From Formosa algae (GTDB taxonomy: Bacteria > Bacteroidota > Bacteroidia > Flavobacteriales > Flavobacteriaceae): a stretch of 64,000 nt of DNA. The position numbers and the translations under genes were made by a program. The notes beneath the pieces were generated by a model. That model was not told the DNA's origin, did no database searches, and was given only the letters and a program-made list of their open reading frames with translations. Location of the stretch: positions 1-64,000 of the forward strand of contig NZ_LMAK01000030.1 of NCBI RefSeq assembly GCF_001439665.1, in the 5' to 3' direction. Shown one piece after another: positions 24,440-35,893 of this stretch; within the stretch, counting starts at the first letter, position 1; the number at the start of each line of letters is the position of its first letter.

Positions 24440-24545
24440 GGGTAAAAAACTGTAATTAAAACAGAAGATTACCACTTTACAAACTAAAGTTATATCTCTC
24501 AAAAACTACAGTTTAAAAAATATTAAATTGCTAATCTAATTCTGC

Positions 24546-24553
24546 TATATTTG
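24546..24553 (+). promoter_or_regulatory. -7 box TATATTTG of lepA
   Basis: This is an exact TAnnTTTG box, with a TTG-type upstream element at 24528-24530. It lies 28 bases before the lepA ATG. Confidence 0.6.
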
Positions 24554-24581
24554 CAGATTAAAGCAAGGTATAGTTTTCTTT

Positions 24582-26378
24582 ATGAAGAACATCAGAAATT
24601 TTTGCATCATTGCACACATAGATCACGGTAAAAGCACTTTAGCCGATCGTTTATTAGATTATACGGGTTCGGTTACCGAACGTGAAAAACAAAACCAGTT
24701 ACTAGACAGCATGGATTTGGAGCGCGAGCGTGGTATTACGATCAAATCGCACGCCATCCAAATGGACTATACTTATAAAGGTGAACAGTATATTTTAAAC
24801 TTAATTGATACGCCTGGCCATGTCGATTTCTCTTACGAAGTATCCCGATCTATTGCTGCCTGCGAAGGGGCTCTGCTTATTGTAGATGCTGCACAAAGCA
24901 TACAAGCACAAACCATTTCTAACTTATACTTAGCTTTAGAGAATGACTTAGAAATTATTCCTGTCTTAAATAAAGTAGATTTACCTAGCGCCAATCCAGA
25001 AGAAGTTACAGACGATATCGTAGAGCTTTTAGGTTGCGATCCAGAAGATGTGATTCACGCAAGTGGAAAAACAGGTTTTGGAGTAGATAAAATTTTAGAA
25101 GCCGTTATAGAACGTATTCCTGCACCAAAAGGAAATCCAGACGAACCGCTTCAAGCTTTAATTTTCGACTCTGTTTACAACACTTTTAGAGGTATTGAAA
25201 CCTATTTTAGAGTATTTAACGGTGAAATTAAAAAAGGACAAAAAATTAAATTTGTCGCTACAGATAAAGAATATTACGCAGACGAGGTTGGGACTTTAAA
25301 ACTAACCCAAATTGCTAAGAAAAGCGTAAAAACTGGAGATGTTGGATACCTTATTACTGGTATTAAAACAGCCAAAGAAGTAAAAGTTGGAGATACGATT
25401 ACAGATTTCGATAATCCTACTACAAATATTATTGAAGGTTTTGAAGATGTTAAACCCATGGTATTTGCAGGAATTTATCCTGTAGACACAGAAGATTACG
25501 AAGAGTTAAGAAACTCTATGGAAAAGCTTCAACTTAACGATGCGTCTTTAGTATTCGCACCAGAAAGCTCTGCCGCTTTAGGTTTTGGTTTCCGTTGTGG
25601 GTTCTTAGGTATGCTTCACATGGAAATTATCCAAGAACGCTTAGAACGTGAGTTTGATATGACTGTAATTACTACAGTACCTAACGTATCCTACCATGCA
25701 TACACGAATAAAAATCCTGACGAGGCTTTTATTGTAAATAACCCATCAGATTTACCAGATCCATCTACAGTTAACCGTGTGGAAGAACCGTATATTAAAG
25801 CGACTATAATTACAAAATCTGACTTTGTAGGAAACGTTATGTCGCTATGTATAGAGAAACGCGGAATGGTTTTAAACCAAACGTATTTAACACCAGAACG
25901 TGTAGAGTTAACTTTTGATATGCCGCTTGCAGAAATTGTATTCGATTTTTACGATCGCTTAAAAACAGTGTCTAAAGGATATGCGTCTTTCGATTATCAT
26001 CCAATTGGAATGAAAACATCGAAATTAGTACGATTAGATATTTTATTAAATGCACAACCAGTAGATGCACTTTCGGCATTAATTCATGCAGATAATGCCC
26101 AAAATATTGGAAAGAAAATGTGTGAAAAACTGAAGGAATTAATTCCACGTCAGCAATTCGATATTCCTATCCAAGCCGCTATTGGAGCCAAAATTATTTC
26201 TAGAGAAACAATTAAAGCTTTACGTAAAGATGTAACCGCAAAATGTTACGGAGGAGATATCTCTAGAAAGCGTAAACTTTTAGAAAAACAGAAGAAAGGT
26301 AAAAAGCGTATGCGCCAAGTTGGTAATGTAGAAATACCTCAACAAGCCTTTATGGCCGTTTTAAAATTAAACGACTAA
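24582..26378 (+). CDS. lepA: Elongation factor 4 (LepA)
   Basis: LepA is a ribosome-bound GTPase that can back-translocate stalled ribosomes and affects initiation. The 598-residue length is standard. Seen are G1 AHIDHGKST (residues 11-19), [14 protein letters not shown] for the switch region, [13 protein letters not shown], and the LepA-specific C-terminal domain ending near [20 protein letters not shown]. It has its own promoter box and a terminator at 26403-26429. Confidence 0.97.
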   Translation: MKNIRNFCIIAHIDHGKSTLADRLLDYTGSVTEREKQNQLLDSMDLERERGITIKSHAIQMDYTYKGEQYILNLIDTPGHVDFSYEVSRSIAACEGALLIVDAAQSIQAQTISNLYLALENDLEIIPVLNKVDLPSANPEEVTDDIVELLGCDPEDVIHASGKTGFGVDKILEAVIERIPAPKGNPDEPLQALIFDSVYNTFRGIETYFRVFNGEIKKGQKIKFVATDKEYYADEVGTLKLTQIAKKSVKTGDVGYLITGIKTAKEVKVGDTITDFDNPTTNIIEGFEDVKPMVFAGIYPVDTEDYEELRNSMEKLQLNDASLVFAPESSAALGFGFRCGFLGMLHMEIIQERLEREFDMTVITTVPNVSYHAYTNKNPDEAFIVNNPSDLPDPSTVNRVEEPYIKATIITKSDFVGNVMSLCIEKRGMVLNQTYLTPERVELTFDMPLAEIVFDFYDRLKTVSKGYASFDYHPIGMKTSKLVRLDILLNAQPVDALSALIHADNAQNIGKKMCEKLKELIPRQQFDIPIQAAIGAKIISRETIKALRKDVTAKCYGGDISRKRKLLEKQKKGKKRMRQVGNVEIPQQAFMAVLKLND

Positions 26379-26402
26379 AACATATATCATTTTTATTAAA
26401 AA

Positions 26403-26429
26403 GGCCGTCTGAAAAGACGGTCTTTTTTT
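26403..26429 (+). terminator. Terminator after lepA
   Basis: An 8-bp stem (26403-26410 with 26415-26422, one G-U) with a GAAA loop is followed by seven T. Confidence 0.85.
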
Positions 26430-26621
26430 GTGTAATATATCTATATTTCAACAATGTAGGATTGTAAAATAAGAACTTCATTTATCATTACAAAAAAACG
26501 ATTGCGCTTTAAATTATAGATAATTATTACAAATAGCATTTTTTTTAATAATTGTTATAGATTCATAATAAGGAATTCAAATAATCTTTATAAGTTTATA
26601 GGGAAATGCCATTTATAAGCT

Positions 26622-28037
26622 ATGATAATCACACATCTAAGTGCCGAATGTTATCCAATCGCCAAAGTAGGCGGTTTGGCAGATGTTTTAGGAGCGCTAC
26701 CAAAATACCAAAATGAACTAGGTGCTACTAGTCAAGTTGTAATGCCTTTTTATAAAAACAAATACACACAATCTCATTGTTTTGAAGCGGTGTATAACGA
26801 TACTATTTTACTAGGTGAAACAGATTATGATTTCAGGATTTTAAAGTTAAAAGATCATGAAAACGATTTGGGATTCGATATCTTTTTTGTCGATGTTCCA
26901 GAGCTTTTATACACCGATTTTGTGTATACCACAGATGATACTGAACGCTTTTTAGCGTTTCAAATTGCTGCATTAGATTGGATTGCACAAGGGGATGTTA
27001 TTCCAGACGTCATACATTGCCACGATCACCATACAGGATTAGTTCCTTTCATGATGCAAGAATCGTTTAGATATTCTATGCTAAGAAAAGTACCTGTAGC
27101 ATTTACCATTCACAATGCGCAATACCAAGGTTGGTTTTCTCACGATTTGGTGTATCTCATACCTGAATTTAAATTTAGCCATGTTGGTTTATTAGATTGG
27201 AACCACAGTATAAATCCACTTGCAGCTGCCATAAAGTGTTCATGGATTGTAACCACGGTATCACCTAATTACATGGACGAATTAAAATTAAGTGCCAATG
27301 GCCTTGAGTCGTTACTAAGCGATGAACATGCTAAATGTATCGGAATTTTAAATGGTATAGACACAGAGGTTTGGAACACAGAAACAGACCCATTAATTAT
27401 AGAAAATTTTACACAAGATACCATAGAATCAGGTAAGCTAAAAAATAAAGAATGGCTCTGCAAAGAATTTAATTTAGATATTAACAGACCTCTTTTTGCT
27501 TTTATTGGGCGTTTAGTTGAACAAAAAGGAGCCGATTTATTTCCTAAGATTTTTTCAGAATCGTTGTTTGGAAACGACATCTCGATATTACTATTAGGTT
27601 CTGGAGAGAAACACACCGAAAACGACCTGATTAACCTTAAAGAAAAATTTCCAGATAAATACAATGCCTACATTGGTTACGATGAAAAACTCTCGCATAT
27701 TATTTATGCTGGAGCAGATTTTCTCTTAATGCCATCTCGTGTAGAGCCTTGCGGATTAAACCAAATGTATGCGTTAAGATACGGTACAATTCCAATAGTT
27801 AATAACGTTGGAGGTTTAAAAGATACTGTAGAAGATCTTTACGATGGCGGATTTGGAATTTGCCACAACGGGGTTACCGTGTCAGAAGTTTGTGAAGCCA
27901 TTGAGCGTGCTTCAGAATTTTATGATTCAGATATATTTAAACAAACTAGAGCAGAAGTTATGTCAATAGATCACTCTTGGCATGCTTCGGCACAATCATA
28001 TTTAAACGTGTATAACTCATTAAATCCATTTTTATGA
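26622..28037 (+). CDS. glgA: Glycogen synthase (ADP-glucose starch synthase, GT5)
   Basis: GlgA extends alpha-1,4-glucan using ADP-glucose. The 471-residue protein has the N-terminal donor-binding motif KVGGLADV (residues 15-22), the AFTIHNAQYQGWF acceptor-side region, and the C-terminal FIGRLVEQKG, MPSRVEPCGLNQMYALRYGT and VGGLKDTV segments of GT-B synthases. It is the first gene of a glg operon and overlaps glgC by 4 bases (ATGA). Confidence 0.95.
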   Translation: MIITHLSAECYPIAKVGGLADVLGALPKYQNELGATSQVVMPFYKNKYTQSHCFEAVYNDTILLGETDYDFRILKLKDHENDLGFDIFFVDVPELLYTDFVYTTDDTERFLAFQIAALDWIAQGDVIPDVIHCHDHHTGLVPFMMQESFRYSMLRKVPVAFTIHNAQYQGWFSHDLVYLIPEFKFSHVGLLDWNHSINPLAAAIKCSWIVTTVSPNYMDELKLSANGLESLLSDEHAKCIGILNGIDTEVWNTETDPLIIENFTQDTIESGKLKNKEWLCKEFNLDINRPLFAFIGRLVEQKGADLFPKIFSESLFGNDISILLLGSGEKHTENDLINLKEKFPDKYNAYIGYDEKLSHIIYAGADFLLMPSRVEPCGLNQMYALRYGTIPIVNNVGGLKDTVEDLYDGGFGICHNGVTVSEVCEAIERASEFYDSDIFKQTRAEVMSIDHSWHASAQSYLNVYNSLNPFL

Positions 28038-29299
28038 TTAACAACAAAGTACTATCTATTATTCTAGGTGGAGGTCAAGGCTCAAGACTTTACCCTTTAA
28101 CCGAAGACAGATCTAAACCAGCTGTTCCAATTGCAGGAAAATATCGATTAGTAGATATTCCGATCTCAAACTGTATCAATTCAGACATTAAACGCATGTT
28201 TGTATTAACTCAGTTTAATTCAGCCTCATTAAACCGTCACATTAAAGATACTTATCACTTTAGCTTTTTTAGTTCTGCTTTTGTAAATGTATTAGCGGCC
28301 GAGCAAACCATTAGCAATAGCAATTGGTTTCAGGGTACCGCAGATGCCGTTAGACAAAGTATGCACCACTTTTTAAGAAACGATTTTGAGTACGCTTTAA
28401 TTCTTTCTGGAGATCAGTTATACCAAATGGATTTTAATGAATTAATAGAAAAACATATAGCTAGCGGTGCAGAAATAAGTGTAGCAACATATCCTGTAAA
28501 TGCAAAAGATGGTACAGCTTTCGGTATTTTAAAAACCGATGAAAATAGTATGATTTCTTCATTTATAGAAAAACCTAACAGCGAATTAATTAAAGGTTGG
28601 GAATCTGAAGTAAGTGATGAGATGAAGGCAGAAGGACGTCACTACCTAGCGTCTATGGGGATTTATGTTTTCAATAAGCAGTTGTTAGTCGATTTAATGA
28701 ACGATCCAAGCACCAACGATTTTGGTAAAGAAATTATACCACAAGCTATTGGTAAACGCCCCGTGTATAGCTACCAATACGAGGGTTATTGGACAGATAT
28801 AGGTACTATAGAATCGTTTTTTGAAGCAAACTTAGGATTAACAGACGATATTCCTAAATTCAATTTATACGATAAAAACCAGCGTATTTATACACATGCT
28901 AGAATGTTACCAACCACCAAACTAGCAGGAACAACATTAAATAAAGCTGTAATTGCTGAAGGCTGTATGATTCAGGCCTCTAAAATAGAACATTCTGTTA
29001 TTGGTATTCGTGCACGTATTGGAAAAGATACTGTAATTACCAACTCATATATTATGGGATCAGACTATTACGAAACCCTTGAAGAAATAGATAAAAACCA
29101 CATTCAAATTCTTACTGGAGTTGGTGAACGTTGTGTAATTAACAATGCTATTATTGATAAAAATAGTAGAGTTGGAGACGACGTAACCATTAACGGAGGT
29201 AAGCATTTAGAAGATACAGAAACCGATCTTTATGTAATTAGAGATGGTATTGTAGTTATTAAAAAAGGCGCTGTTGTACCATCAGGCTTTAAACTATAA
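28034..29299 (+). CDS. glgC: Glucose-1-phosphate adenylyltransferase
   Basis: GlgC makes ADP-glucose from ATP and glucose-1-phosphate, the committed step of glycogen synthesis. The 421-residue protein has the nucleotidyltransferase signature GGGQGSRLYPLTEDRSKPA (residues 12-30), YRLVDIPISNCINS, SGDQLYQMDF and SFIEKPN, followed by a C-terminal left-handed beta-helix with repeated hydrophobic hexapeptides. It starts inside the end of glgA, which suggests translational coupling to its consumer enzyme. Confidence 0.96.
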   Translation: MINNKVLSIILGGGQGSRLYPLTEDRSKPAVPIAGKYRLVDIPISNCINSDIKRMFVLTQFNSASLNRHIKDTYHFSFFSSAFVNVLAAEQTISNSNWFQGTADAVRQSMHHFLRNDFEYALILSGDQLYQMDFNELIEKHIASGAEISVATYPVNAKDGTAFGILKTDENSMISSFIEKPNSELIKGWESEVSDEMKAEGRHYLASMGIYVFNKQLLVDLMNDPSTNDFGKEIIPQAIGKRPVYSYQYEGYWTDIGTIESFFEANLGLTDDIPKFNLYDKNQRIYTHARMLPTTKLAGTTLNKAVIAEGCMIQASKIEHSVIGIRARIGKDTVITNSYIMGSDYYETLEEIDKNHIQILTGVGERCVINNAIIDKNSRVGDDVTINGGKHLEDTETDLYVIRDGIVVIKKGAVVPSGFKL

Positions 29300-29359
29300 C
29301 ACCAAAGTATCTTATTTTTTCACTTCAAAATAATTTGAAGCGATTTACAACAAACAACT

Positions 29360-31270
29360 ATGGCACAAGTTATACCGTTTAGCTTATTCACAGATTTTGA
29401 TATTAATTTATTTAAATCTGGGAAACATTATAATTTATTCGAAAAATTTGGATCTCATATAGTCACTTGCGAAGGTGAAAAAGGAACATATTTTGCTGTT
29501 TGGGCACCAAGCGCAAAATCGGTTTCTGTAATCGGAGATTTTAATTATTGGAACGCAGAAGAACACCCTCTTAACGTCCGCTGGGATTCCAGCGGAATTT
29601 GGGAAGGTTTTATTCCTAATATTGGCAAAGGTAGTTTATACAAATATGCTATTATTAGCCATAATAACAACATAAAAACAGAGAAAGCAGATCCGTATGG
29701 AACCCGTTGCGAGCAACCTCCAAAAACAGCTTCTATAATTTGGGATAATTCAGATTATAAATGGAAGGACAAAAGTTGGATGTCTTACCGGAACGAAAAA
29801 AACGGATTAGACAAACCGTATGCCGTTTACGAAGTGCATTTAGGCTCTTGGATGAAAAACGTTGAAGAAAATCGTTTTCTAACCTATACAGAACTTTCGG
29901 AAACCTTAGTGGCTTATGTAAAAGACATGAATTTTACTCACGTAGAATTTATGCCTATCATGGAATATCCTTACGATCCGTCTTGGGGTTATCAAATTAC
30001 AGGATATTTTGCGCCGACTTCTAGGTTTGGAACTCCGCAAGAATTTATGGGATTGGTAGATGCTTTTCACAAAGCAGATATTGGTGTGATATTAGATTGG
30101 GTTCCCTCCCATTTTCCTTCAGACGCTCATGGTTTAGGCCAATTTGATGGCTCTTGTTTATACGAACATCCAGATGAAAAAAAAGGATACCACCCAGACT
30201 GGAAAAGCTTAATTTTTAATTACGAACGTCCAGAAGTTCGCTCTTTTTTAATTAGTAACGCAGTCTATTGGCTTCAAAATTATCATATAGACGTCTTACG
30301 TGTAGATGCAGTTGCCTCGATGATTTATTTAGATTATTCTAGAGAAGACGGCGAATGGGAACCAAATATTTACGGTGGAAATGAAAATTTAGCAGCCGTT
30401 TCATTTTTAAAAGAATGTAACCAAGCTGTTTATAGTATGTTTGATGGCATACAAACCATTGCAGAAGAATCTACAGCCTTTACAGGTGTTACCAATAAGG
30501 TTGAATTTGGTGGCTTAGGTTTTGGTATGAAATGGATGATGGGTTGGATGCACGATACCTTAAATTATTTCAAAAAAGATCCCATTTACAGAAGTTACCA
30601 TCAAAATGATATTACGTTTAGTTTAGCTTATACATTTTCAGAACACTTTATGCTTCCTATTTCTCATGATGAGGTGGTGTATGGAAAAAATTCTGTACTC
30701 GGGCGTATGCCTGGAGACGAATGGCAACGTTTTGCAAATTTAAGACTAATGTTGGGTTATATGTACACTCACCCCGGAACCAAATTATTATTTATGGGTG
30801 CAGAGTTTGGACAATATAACGAATGGAATTTTCTAACCAGTTTAGATTGGAATTTACTAGAATTTGAACCGCATATACATACAAAAGCATACGTTAAAAC
30901 CTTAAATAAACTCTATCAAAACACACCTGCTTTATACGAAAAAGGATTTAGTCAAGAGGGTTTTGAATGGATTAGCTACGACGATCATCAGAACGCGGTA
31001 ATGTCTTACATTAGAAAAGGACACGACCAAGAAAACGATCTTATAGTAGTGTGTAACTTTACTCCAAATAGTCATAAAAACTACGATATCGGATTACCAA
31101 GAAAAGGGAGTTTAATAGAAGTATTTAGTAGTGATAATGAAGCTTTTGGTGGTAGTGGTATTATAAATTCTAAGGCGATTAAAGTAGAAAAGAAAACATG
31201 GAATAATAAACCATTTAAAGCATCTATAACTATTCCGCCATTAGCAATAACCATTTTCAAATATAAGTAA
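29360..31270 (+). CDS. glgB: 1,4-alpha-glucan branching enzyme (GH13)
   Basis: GlgB introduces alpha-1,6 branches into glycogen. The 636-residue protein has an N-terminal CBM48 domain (TYFAVWAPSAKSVSVIGDFN, about 43-62), the GH13 barrel with DWVPSHF, the nucleophile region VLRVDAVASM, the acid-base IAEESTAF, and PISHDEVVYGK, and a C-terminal all-beta domain. It follows glgC by 60 bases in the same operon. The single N-domain makes it shorter than the E. coli enzyme of about 730 residues. Confidence 0.95.
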   Translation: MAQVIPFSLFTDFDINLFKSGKHYNLFEKFGSHIVTCEGEKGTYFAVWAPSAKSVSVIGDFNYWNAEEHPLNVRWDSSGIWEGFIPNIGKGSLYKYAIISHNNNIKTEKADPYGTRCEQPPKTASIIWDNSDYKWKDKSWMSYRNEKNGLDKPYAVYEVHLGSWMKNVEENRFLTYTELSETLVAYVKDMNFTHVEFMPIMEYPYDPSWGYQITGYFAPTSRFGTPQEFMGLVDAFHKADIGVILDWVPSHFPSDAHGLGQFDGSCLYEHPDEKKGYHPDWKSLIFNYERPEVRSFLISNAVYWLQNYHIDVLRVDAVASMIYLDYSREDGEWEPNIYGGNENLAAVSFLKECNQAVYSMFDGIQTIAEESTAFTGVTNKVEFGGLGFGMKWMMGWMHDTLNYFKKDPIYRSYHQNDITFSLAYTFSEHFMLPISHDEVVYGKNSVLGRMPGDEWQRFANLRLMLGYMYTHPGTKLLFMGAEFGQYNEWNFLTSLDWNLLEFEPHIHTKAYVKTLNKLYQNTPALYEKGFSQEGFEWISYDDHQNAVMSYIRKGHDQENDLIVVCNFTPNSHKNYDIGLPRKGSLIEVFSSDNEAFGGSGIINSKAIKVEKKTWNNKPFKASITIPPLAITIFKYK

Positions 31271-31410
31271 AGGCCTTATTTTGTATTATGTTTAGTTTTA
31301 GTACGTAAAGATTATTCTTTTAATTAAAAAGTGCATTTAATTTTAATAAAAAGAACGGATGGAACCCTATAAAAAACCTTAGGTTTATATACCATTCTAA
31401 TTGAGATACT

Positions 31411-33813
31411 ATGATTATAAATACAGAATTAGAACACAAGGGAAATCAATATCCCAACCACATTGTTTTTTACGAAAAAAATATTGATACGCTACTGTTT
31501 AAAACAGAAAACGGAGTAAGCTTACAACTCACTATTGTTCGCGATAGTGTGTTACGTTTTAGATATGCATCTTTTGTTAATTTTGAAAACGACTTTTCGT
31601 ATGCCATTACTAAATACGCCCGAACAGGATATAATCATTTAGAAGTACAAGAAACAGATCAGTTTTATGTAGTCACCACATCTAAACTGATCTGTAATAT
31701 TAATAAAAGTAATTTAAAGATATCTATTTACGATGCAGTCGATCATACATTAATGTGTGAAGATGAGATTGGTTACCATTGGGAAGAAAATTATGAGTTT
31801 GGTGGTAACATTGTAAAAATGAGTAAAATCTCTAACGACGGAGAAAGTTACTATGGTTTAGGAGATAAACCTGATCACTTAAACTTAAAAGGAAAACGTT
31901 TAGATAATTGGGTTTCAGATTCCTTTGCTTTCGGAAAATATACAGATCCCTTATACAAAGCCATTCCGTTTTATACAGGTTTACATCATGGTAAATCGTA
32001 TGGCGTATTTTTCGATAATTCGTTTCAAACTTGTTTCGATTTTGCTCAAGAACGTAAAAACGTAACCAGTTTCTGGGCTTATGGAGGAGAAATGAATTAC
32101 TATTTTATTCATGGTCCAAAAATGACAGATGTTGTGGCCAGTTATACAGATTTAACTGGAAAACCGCATCAGCTTCCAGCCCTATGGTCTTTAGGATATC
32201 ACCAATGTAAATGGAGCTATTATCCAGAGACTAAAGTTAAAGAAATTACCTCTACATTTAGAGAACTTAACATTCCGTGCGATGCTATTTATTTAGATAT
32301 CGATTATATGGAAGGGTTCCGTTGTTTTACCTGGAACAACGACTATTTTCCAGACCCAAAACGTATGGTTAAAGAACTGGCTGATGATGGATTTAAAACC
32401 ATTGTAATTATAGATCCTGGGATTAAAATAGATCCTGAATACCACGTTTTTCAAGAAGCTTTAGAAAAAGATTATTTCTGCAAACGTGCAGATGGTCCGT
32501 ATATGAAAGGAAAAGTTTGGCCAGGACAATGCTATTTTCCAGATTTTACGAAAGCAGAAGTTAGAGATTGGTGGTCCGATTTATTTAAAGAACTTGTTGA
32601 AGATATTGGCGTAAGAGGCGTATGGAATGATATGAACGAACCTGCGGTAATGGAAGTTCCAAATAAAACGTTTCCAGACGATGTACGTCATGATTACGAA
32701 GGAAACCCTTGCAGTCACAGAAAAGCACATAATGTTTATGGCATGCAAATGGCTAGAGCAACCTATCATGGATTAAAGAAATTTGCATACCCAAAACGCC
32801 CATTTGTAATTACAAGAGCCGCGTATTCTGGCACACAACGTTATAGCTCATCTTGGACCGGAGATAACATTGCGTCTTGGGAACATTTATGGATTGCCAA
32901 CGTACAAGCACAACGCATGTCGCTTTCTGGATTTTCATTTGTAGGTAGTGATATTGGTGGCTTTGCAGAACAACCCAATGGCGAATTATACACCCGTTGG
33001 ATTCAGTTAGGCGTATTTCATCCCTTTTGTAGAACACATTCATCTGGAGATCATGGCGAACAAGAACCTTGGATGTTTGGAGACGAGGTTACAGATATAG
33101 TTCGTAGTTTTATAGAATTACGTTATCAGCTTCTCCCCTATTTATACACCGCTTTTTGGCAGTATTTAGACGAAGGTATTCCCATTTTAAAATCACTTGT
33201 ACTCTACGATCAAGAAGATATACAGACTCACTATCGTACAGACGAATTTTTATACGGAAACGACATTTTAGTGTGCCCCATTTTAGAACCTAATTCCAAA
33301 GGTCGACGCATGTATATACCACGCGGAAAATGGTATAACTTTTGGACGCAAGAACTTATTAAAGGCGGACGAGAAATTTGGGTAGATACAGAATTAGATA
33401 CTATGCCTATTTTTATAAAAGCAGGAAGTATTATTCCTAAATATCCGGTACAACAATATGTGGGAGAAAAGGAAATTGAGGAAGTAACCTTAGATGTACA
33501 TTATAAACTAGGTAAAGCACAATCTTTATTATTTGACGATATACATGATGGGTACGATTATACTAAAGGACGTTACAGTTTAAGCAAATTTAAACTGAAT
33601 GGTAAGCCTAAAGAACTAATTATACAGCAACATACTACAGGAAAGTTTATAACGCCTTATACACGCTTTAAATTAAAATTTATAGGATTACCTTTTAATA
33701 TTTCTAAAATTGAAATTGATAATGTAGAAATTAGTCTGGATGTTTTAAACACCGTTATACTTACAAATACATTAATTTTAGATAAATACTTTAATGAAAT
33801 ACATATTATGTAA
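31411..33813 (+). CDS. GH31 family alpha-glucosidase
   Basis: This 800-residue enzyme has the GH31 nucleophile aspartate in GVWNDMNEP (D407), the acid/base aspartate in WTGDN (D485) and SFVGSDIGGF. An N-terminal beta-sandwich precedes the barrel and a beta domain follows. No signal peptide is seen, so it probably acts in the cytoplasm on alpha-glucans or maltodextrins, which fits its place after glgABC genes. Exact linkage specificity cannot be read from the sequence. Confidence 0.93.
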   Translation: MIINTELEHKGNQYPNHIVFYEKNIDTLLFKTENGVSLQLTIVRDSVLRFRYASFVNFENDFSYAITKYARTGYNHLEVQETDQFYVVTTSKLICNINKSNLKISIYDAVDHTLMCEDEIGYHWEENYEFGGNIVKMSKISNDGESYYGLGDKPDHLNLKGKRLDNWVSDSFAFGKYTDPLYKAIPFYTGLHHGKSYGVFFDNSFQTCFDFAQERKNVTSFWAYGGEMNYYFIHGPKMTDVVASYTDLTGKPHQLPALWSLGYHQCKWSYYPETKVKEITSTFRELNIPCDAIYLDIDYMEGFRCFTWNNDYFPDPKRMVKELADDGFKTIVIIDPGIKIDPEYHVFQEALEKDYFCKRADGPYMKGKVWPGQCYFPDFTKAEVRDWWSDLFKELVEDIGVRGVWNDMNEPAVMEVPNKTFPDDVRHDYEGNPCSHRKAHNVYGMQMARATYHGLKKFAYPKRPFVITRAAYSGTQRYSSSWTGDNIASWEHLWIANVQAQRMSLSGFSFVGSDIGGFAEQPNGELYTRWIQLGVFHPFCRTHSSGDHGEQEPWMFGDEVTDIVRSFIELRYQLLPYLYTAFWQYLDEGIPILKSLVLYDQEDIQTHYRTDEFLYGNDILVCPILEPNSKGRRMYIPRGKWYNFWTQELIKGGREIWVDTELDTMPIFIKAGSIIPKYPVQQYVGEKEIEEVTLDVHYKLGKAQSLLFDDIHDGYDYTKGRYSLSKFKLNGKPKELIIQQHTTGKFITPYTRFKLKFIGLPFNISKIEIDNVEISLDVLNTVILTNTLILDKYFNEIHIM

Positions 33814-33838
33814 TTACATACAATTTAAACTCATAAAA

Positions 33839-33867
33839 AACGCTCATGAATAATCTTCACGAGCGTT
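33839..33867 (-). terminator. Terminator between convergent GH31 and antiporter genes
   Basis: A 12-bp stem (33839-33850 with 33856-33867) is complete on the minus strand with one G-U pair and is followed there by six T. On the plus strand it has one A-C mismatch, so it may act weakly for the GH31 gene as well. Confidence 0.75.
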
Positions 33868-33908
33868 TATATTTTTATCTATTTTTTCAACTTTAAAACC
33901 CAAAGCTT

Positions 33909-35744
33909 TTACATTTTCTCCACATCAAAAGGTTTACCTAAATACACTAAAATATAACCTGGTTCAATCTCGTGTTTATCTTTATTAGAAGACGAAATAA
34001 TTTCTAAAATACCTTTATGATTTTTTACAAAAATTGGAATAATATCTTCGTCGGCATCACTAATATTTAATAAGTTTAAAAAGTGTGCTTTGTTTTTAAT
34101 CTCTATCTCGTTTATCGCAGGATATTTGCGCGTCACTTCGCTTAGGGAATTAAAATCGTCTGTCTGAGAAAATAAACCTTCTCGCGGAATAATATCTGCA
34201 TTATTCATTTCATCGGCAGTTAATAGTCTAAACGATCCGTTTTCACCAAACTGTTTGCTAAACTTATTTATCGCGTATTTATTAACATCAGAACTCGCTG
34301 TTAAAGCCATAAGGAATCCTACATCATTCAATTCAATATTATCCATTAAAGTATCCGAATAAATGTTCGTGTTTATAGCTTCTAATCCTAATTCTTCACT
34401 CTTTTTAATATTTAGTGGGTTACTATCAATCATAACCACATGGCGTCCGTTTTGCTCTAAATAATGACCAATTAATCGCGATAATTTAGAAGCGCCAACG
34501 ATTAAAATACCTTCAGATTTTTTCAGAAATACGCCAATTACTTTGGCAAATACACGTGCTGTAGTCGCATTTAAAAGTACGGTTCCAAGCACTATCATAA
34601 ACACTAAAGGTGTAATATATTCTGCATCTTGTATGCCGCTTTTTGCTAACTTTAATCCAAATAACGATGCAATACCAGCTGCAACAATACCACGAGGTCC
34701 CACCCAACTTATAAATAACTTTTCTTTTAGTTTTAAAGACGATTTATAAGTACTTAAAAACACCGCTATTGGTCGGATTATAAAAACTACTATGGCAAAT
34801 AAAACAGCTGTATTCCAGTTATATATGAGTAATAAATCGCTCATATTAATATTAGCCGCCAGTAAAATAAACAGTATTGAAATTAATAAAACACTTAAAG
34901 ATTCTTTAAAGTAAAGTAACTCTTTTAGGTAAGGCGATTTAGAATTTCCTAGAACCATTCCCATAACTACTACTGCTAAAAGGCCAGATTCGTGAGCAAA
35001 AGAATCGGACAATACAAAAACACCTAATACAGAAGCTAAAGCAAATACATTTAATAAATAATGCGGAATCCATTTTTTATTGATGATAGTGTTTAAAGCA
35101 TGTGCAAATGTAAATCCGAATGTAAACCCAAATAACACAATTTTTCCAAACTCAATAAAAGCACGTTTAGTGAATTCGCCACCAGCATCTACACTAATAA
35201 ATTCGAAAACCAAAACGGCAATTAATGCGCCTATTGGATCTATTAAAATACCTTCCCATTTTAAAACGGCAGAAACGTCTTTAGGAAGCGGAATATTTCT
35301 TAGAATTGGAGTAATTACAGTTGGTCCCGTAACAATGATTAGAGAAGAGAATAAAAACGAAATTTCCCAACTTAAGTAAAATGTATAGTGAGCCGCCATT
35401 GCAGCACCAAAAAAGGTTACTGCAGAGCCTAAGGTAATAAGTTTTGTAATGGCCGGAGCAACGTTTTTAATTTCGTTTAATTTTAACGTTAAACCACCTT
35501 CAAATAAAATAACACTAATGGCTAGAGATACAAAATAAAACAAACTTTCGCCTGGAAATAAACCTTCTCTCCCATTCCAAATGGGTTCAATCCATTTCGA
35601 TCCATCTTCAGAAAAAAATTGTGCCGCAATTGGCCCAACCAATAATCCGATAAGTATTAAAGGTAAAATAGCTGGAATTTTAAACTTCCAAGCGACCCAT
35701 TGCGCTAATATCCCTAATATAATTATCCCCGCGAGTTCTAACAT
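33909..35744 (-). CDS. Cation:proton antiporter (CPA family) with nucleotide-binding RCK-like domain
   Basis: This is a 611-residue inner-membrane protein. About twelve hydrophobic segments fill residues 1-405, with SVILFEGGLTL and ILIDPIGALIAVLVFE characteristic of Na+/H+ antiporters of the CPA1/NhaP type and the conserved Asp in the latter. The C-terminal third contains a Rossmann-like ILIVGASKLSRLIGHYLEQ segment (about 415-433) as in TrkA-N/RCK domains, and a TrkA-C-like tail, implying gating by nucleotide. It probably exchanges Na+ or K+ for H+. Confidence 0.9.
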   Translation of the reverse strand: MLELAGIIILGILAQWVAWKFKIPAILPLILIGLLVGPIAAQFFSEDGSKWIEPIWNGREGLFPGESLFYFVSLAISVILFEGGLTLKLNEIKNVAPAITKLITLGSAVTFFGAAMAAHYTFYLSWEISFLFSSLIIVTGPTVITPILRNIPLPKDVSAVLKWEGILIDPIGALIAVLVFEFISVDAGGEFTKRAFIEFGKIVLFGFTFGFTFAHALNTIINKKWIPHYLLNVFALASVLGVFVLSDSFAHESGLLAVVVMGMVLGNSKSPYLKELLYFKESLSVLLISILFILLAANINMSDLLLIYNWNTAVLFAIVVFIIRPIAVFLSTYKSSLKLKEKLFISWVGPRGIVAAGIASLFGLKLAKSGIQDAEYITPLVFMIVLGTVLLNATTARVFAKVIGVFLKKSEGILIVGASKLSRLIGHYLEQNGRHVVMIDSNPLNIKKSEELGLEAINTNIYSDTLMDNIELNDVGFLMALTASSDVNKYAINKFSKQFGENGSFRLLTADEMNNADIIPREGLFSQTDDFNSLSEVTRKYPAINEIEIKNKAHFLNLLNISDADEDIIPIFVKNHKGILEIISSSNKDKHEIEPGYILVYLGKPFDVEKM

Positions 35745-35893
35745 GCATCATTTATTCTATTGTGAAAGATATAAAAGTTTTGGTTTATTTAAGCGACACA
35801 ATTCTTTTTTATGTTAAAAAAGACCTAATAAAAAATAACAATTACTTAAAACTGCGCCACTATTTTTAACTTTACAGTATAAAATTAATAAAC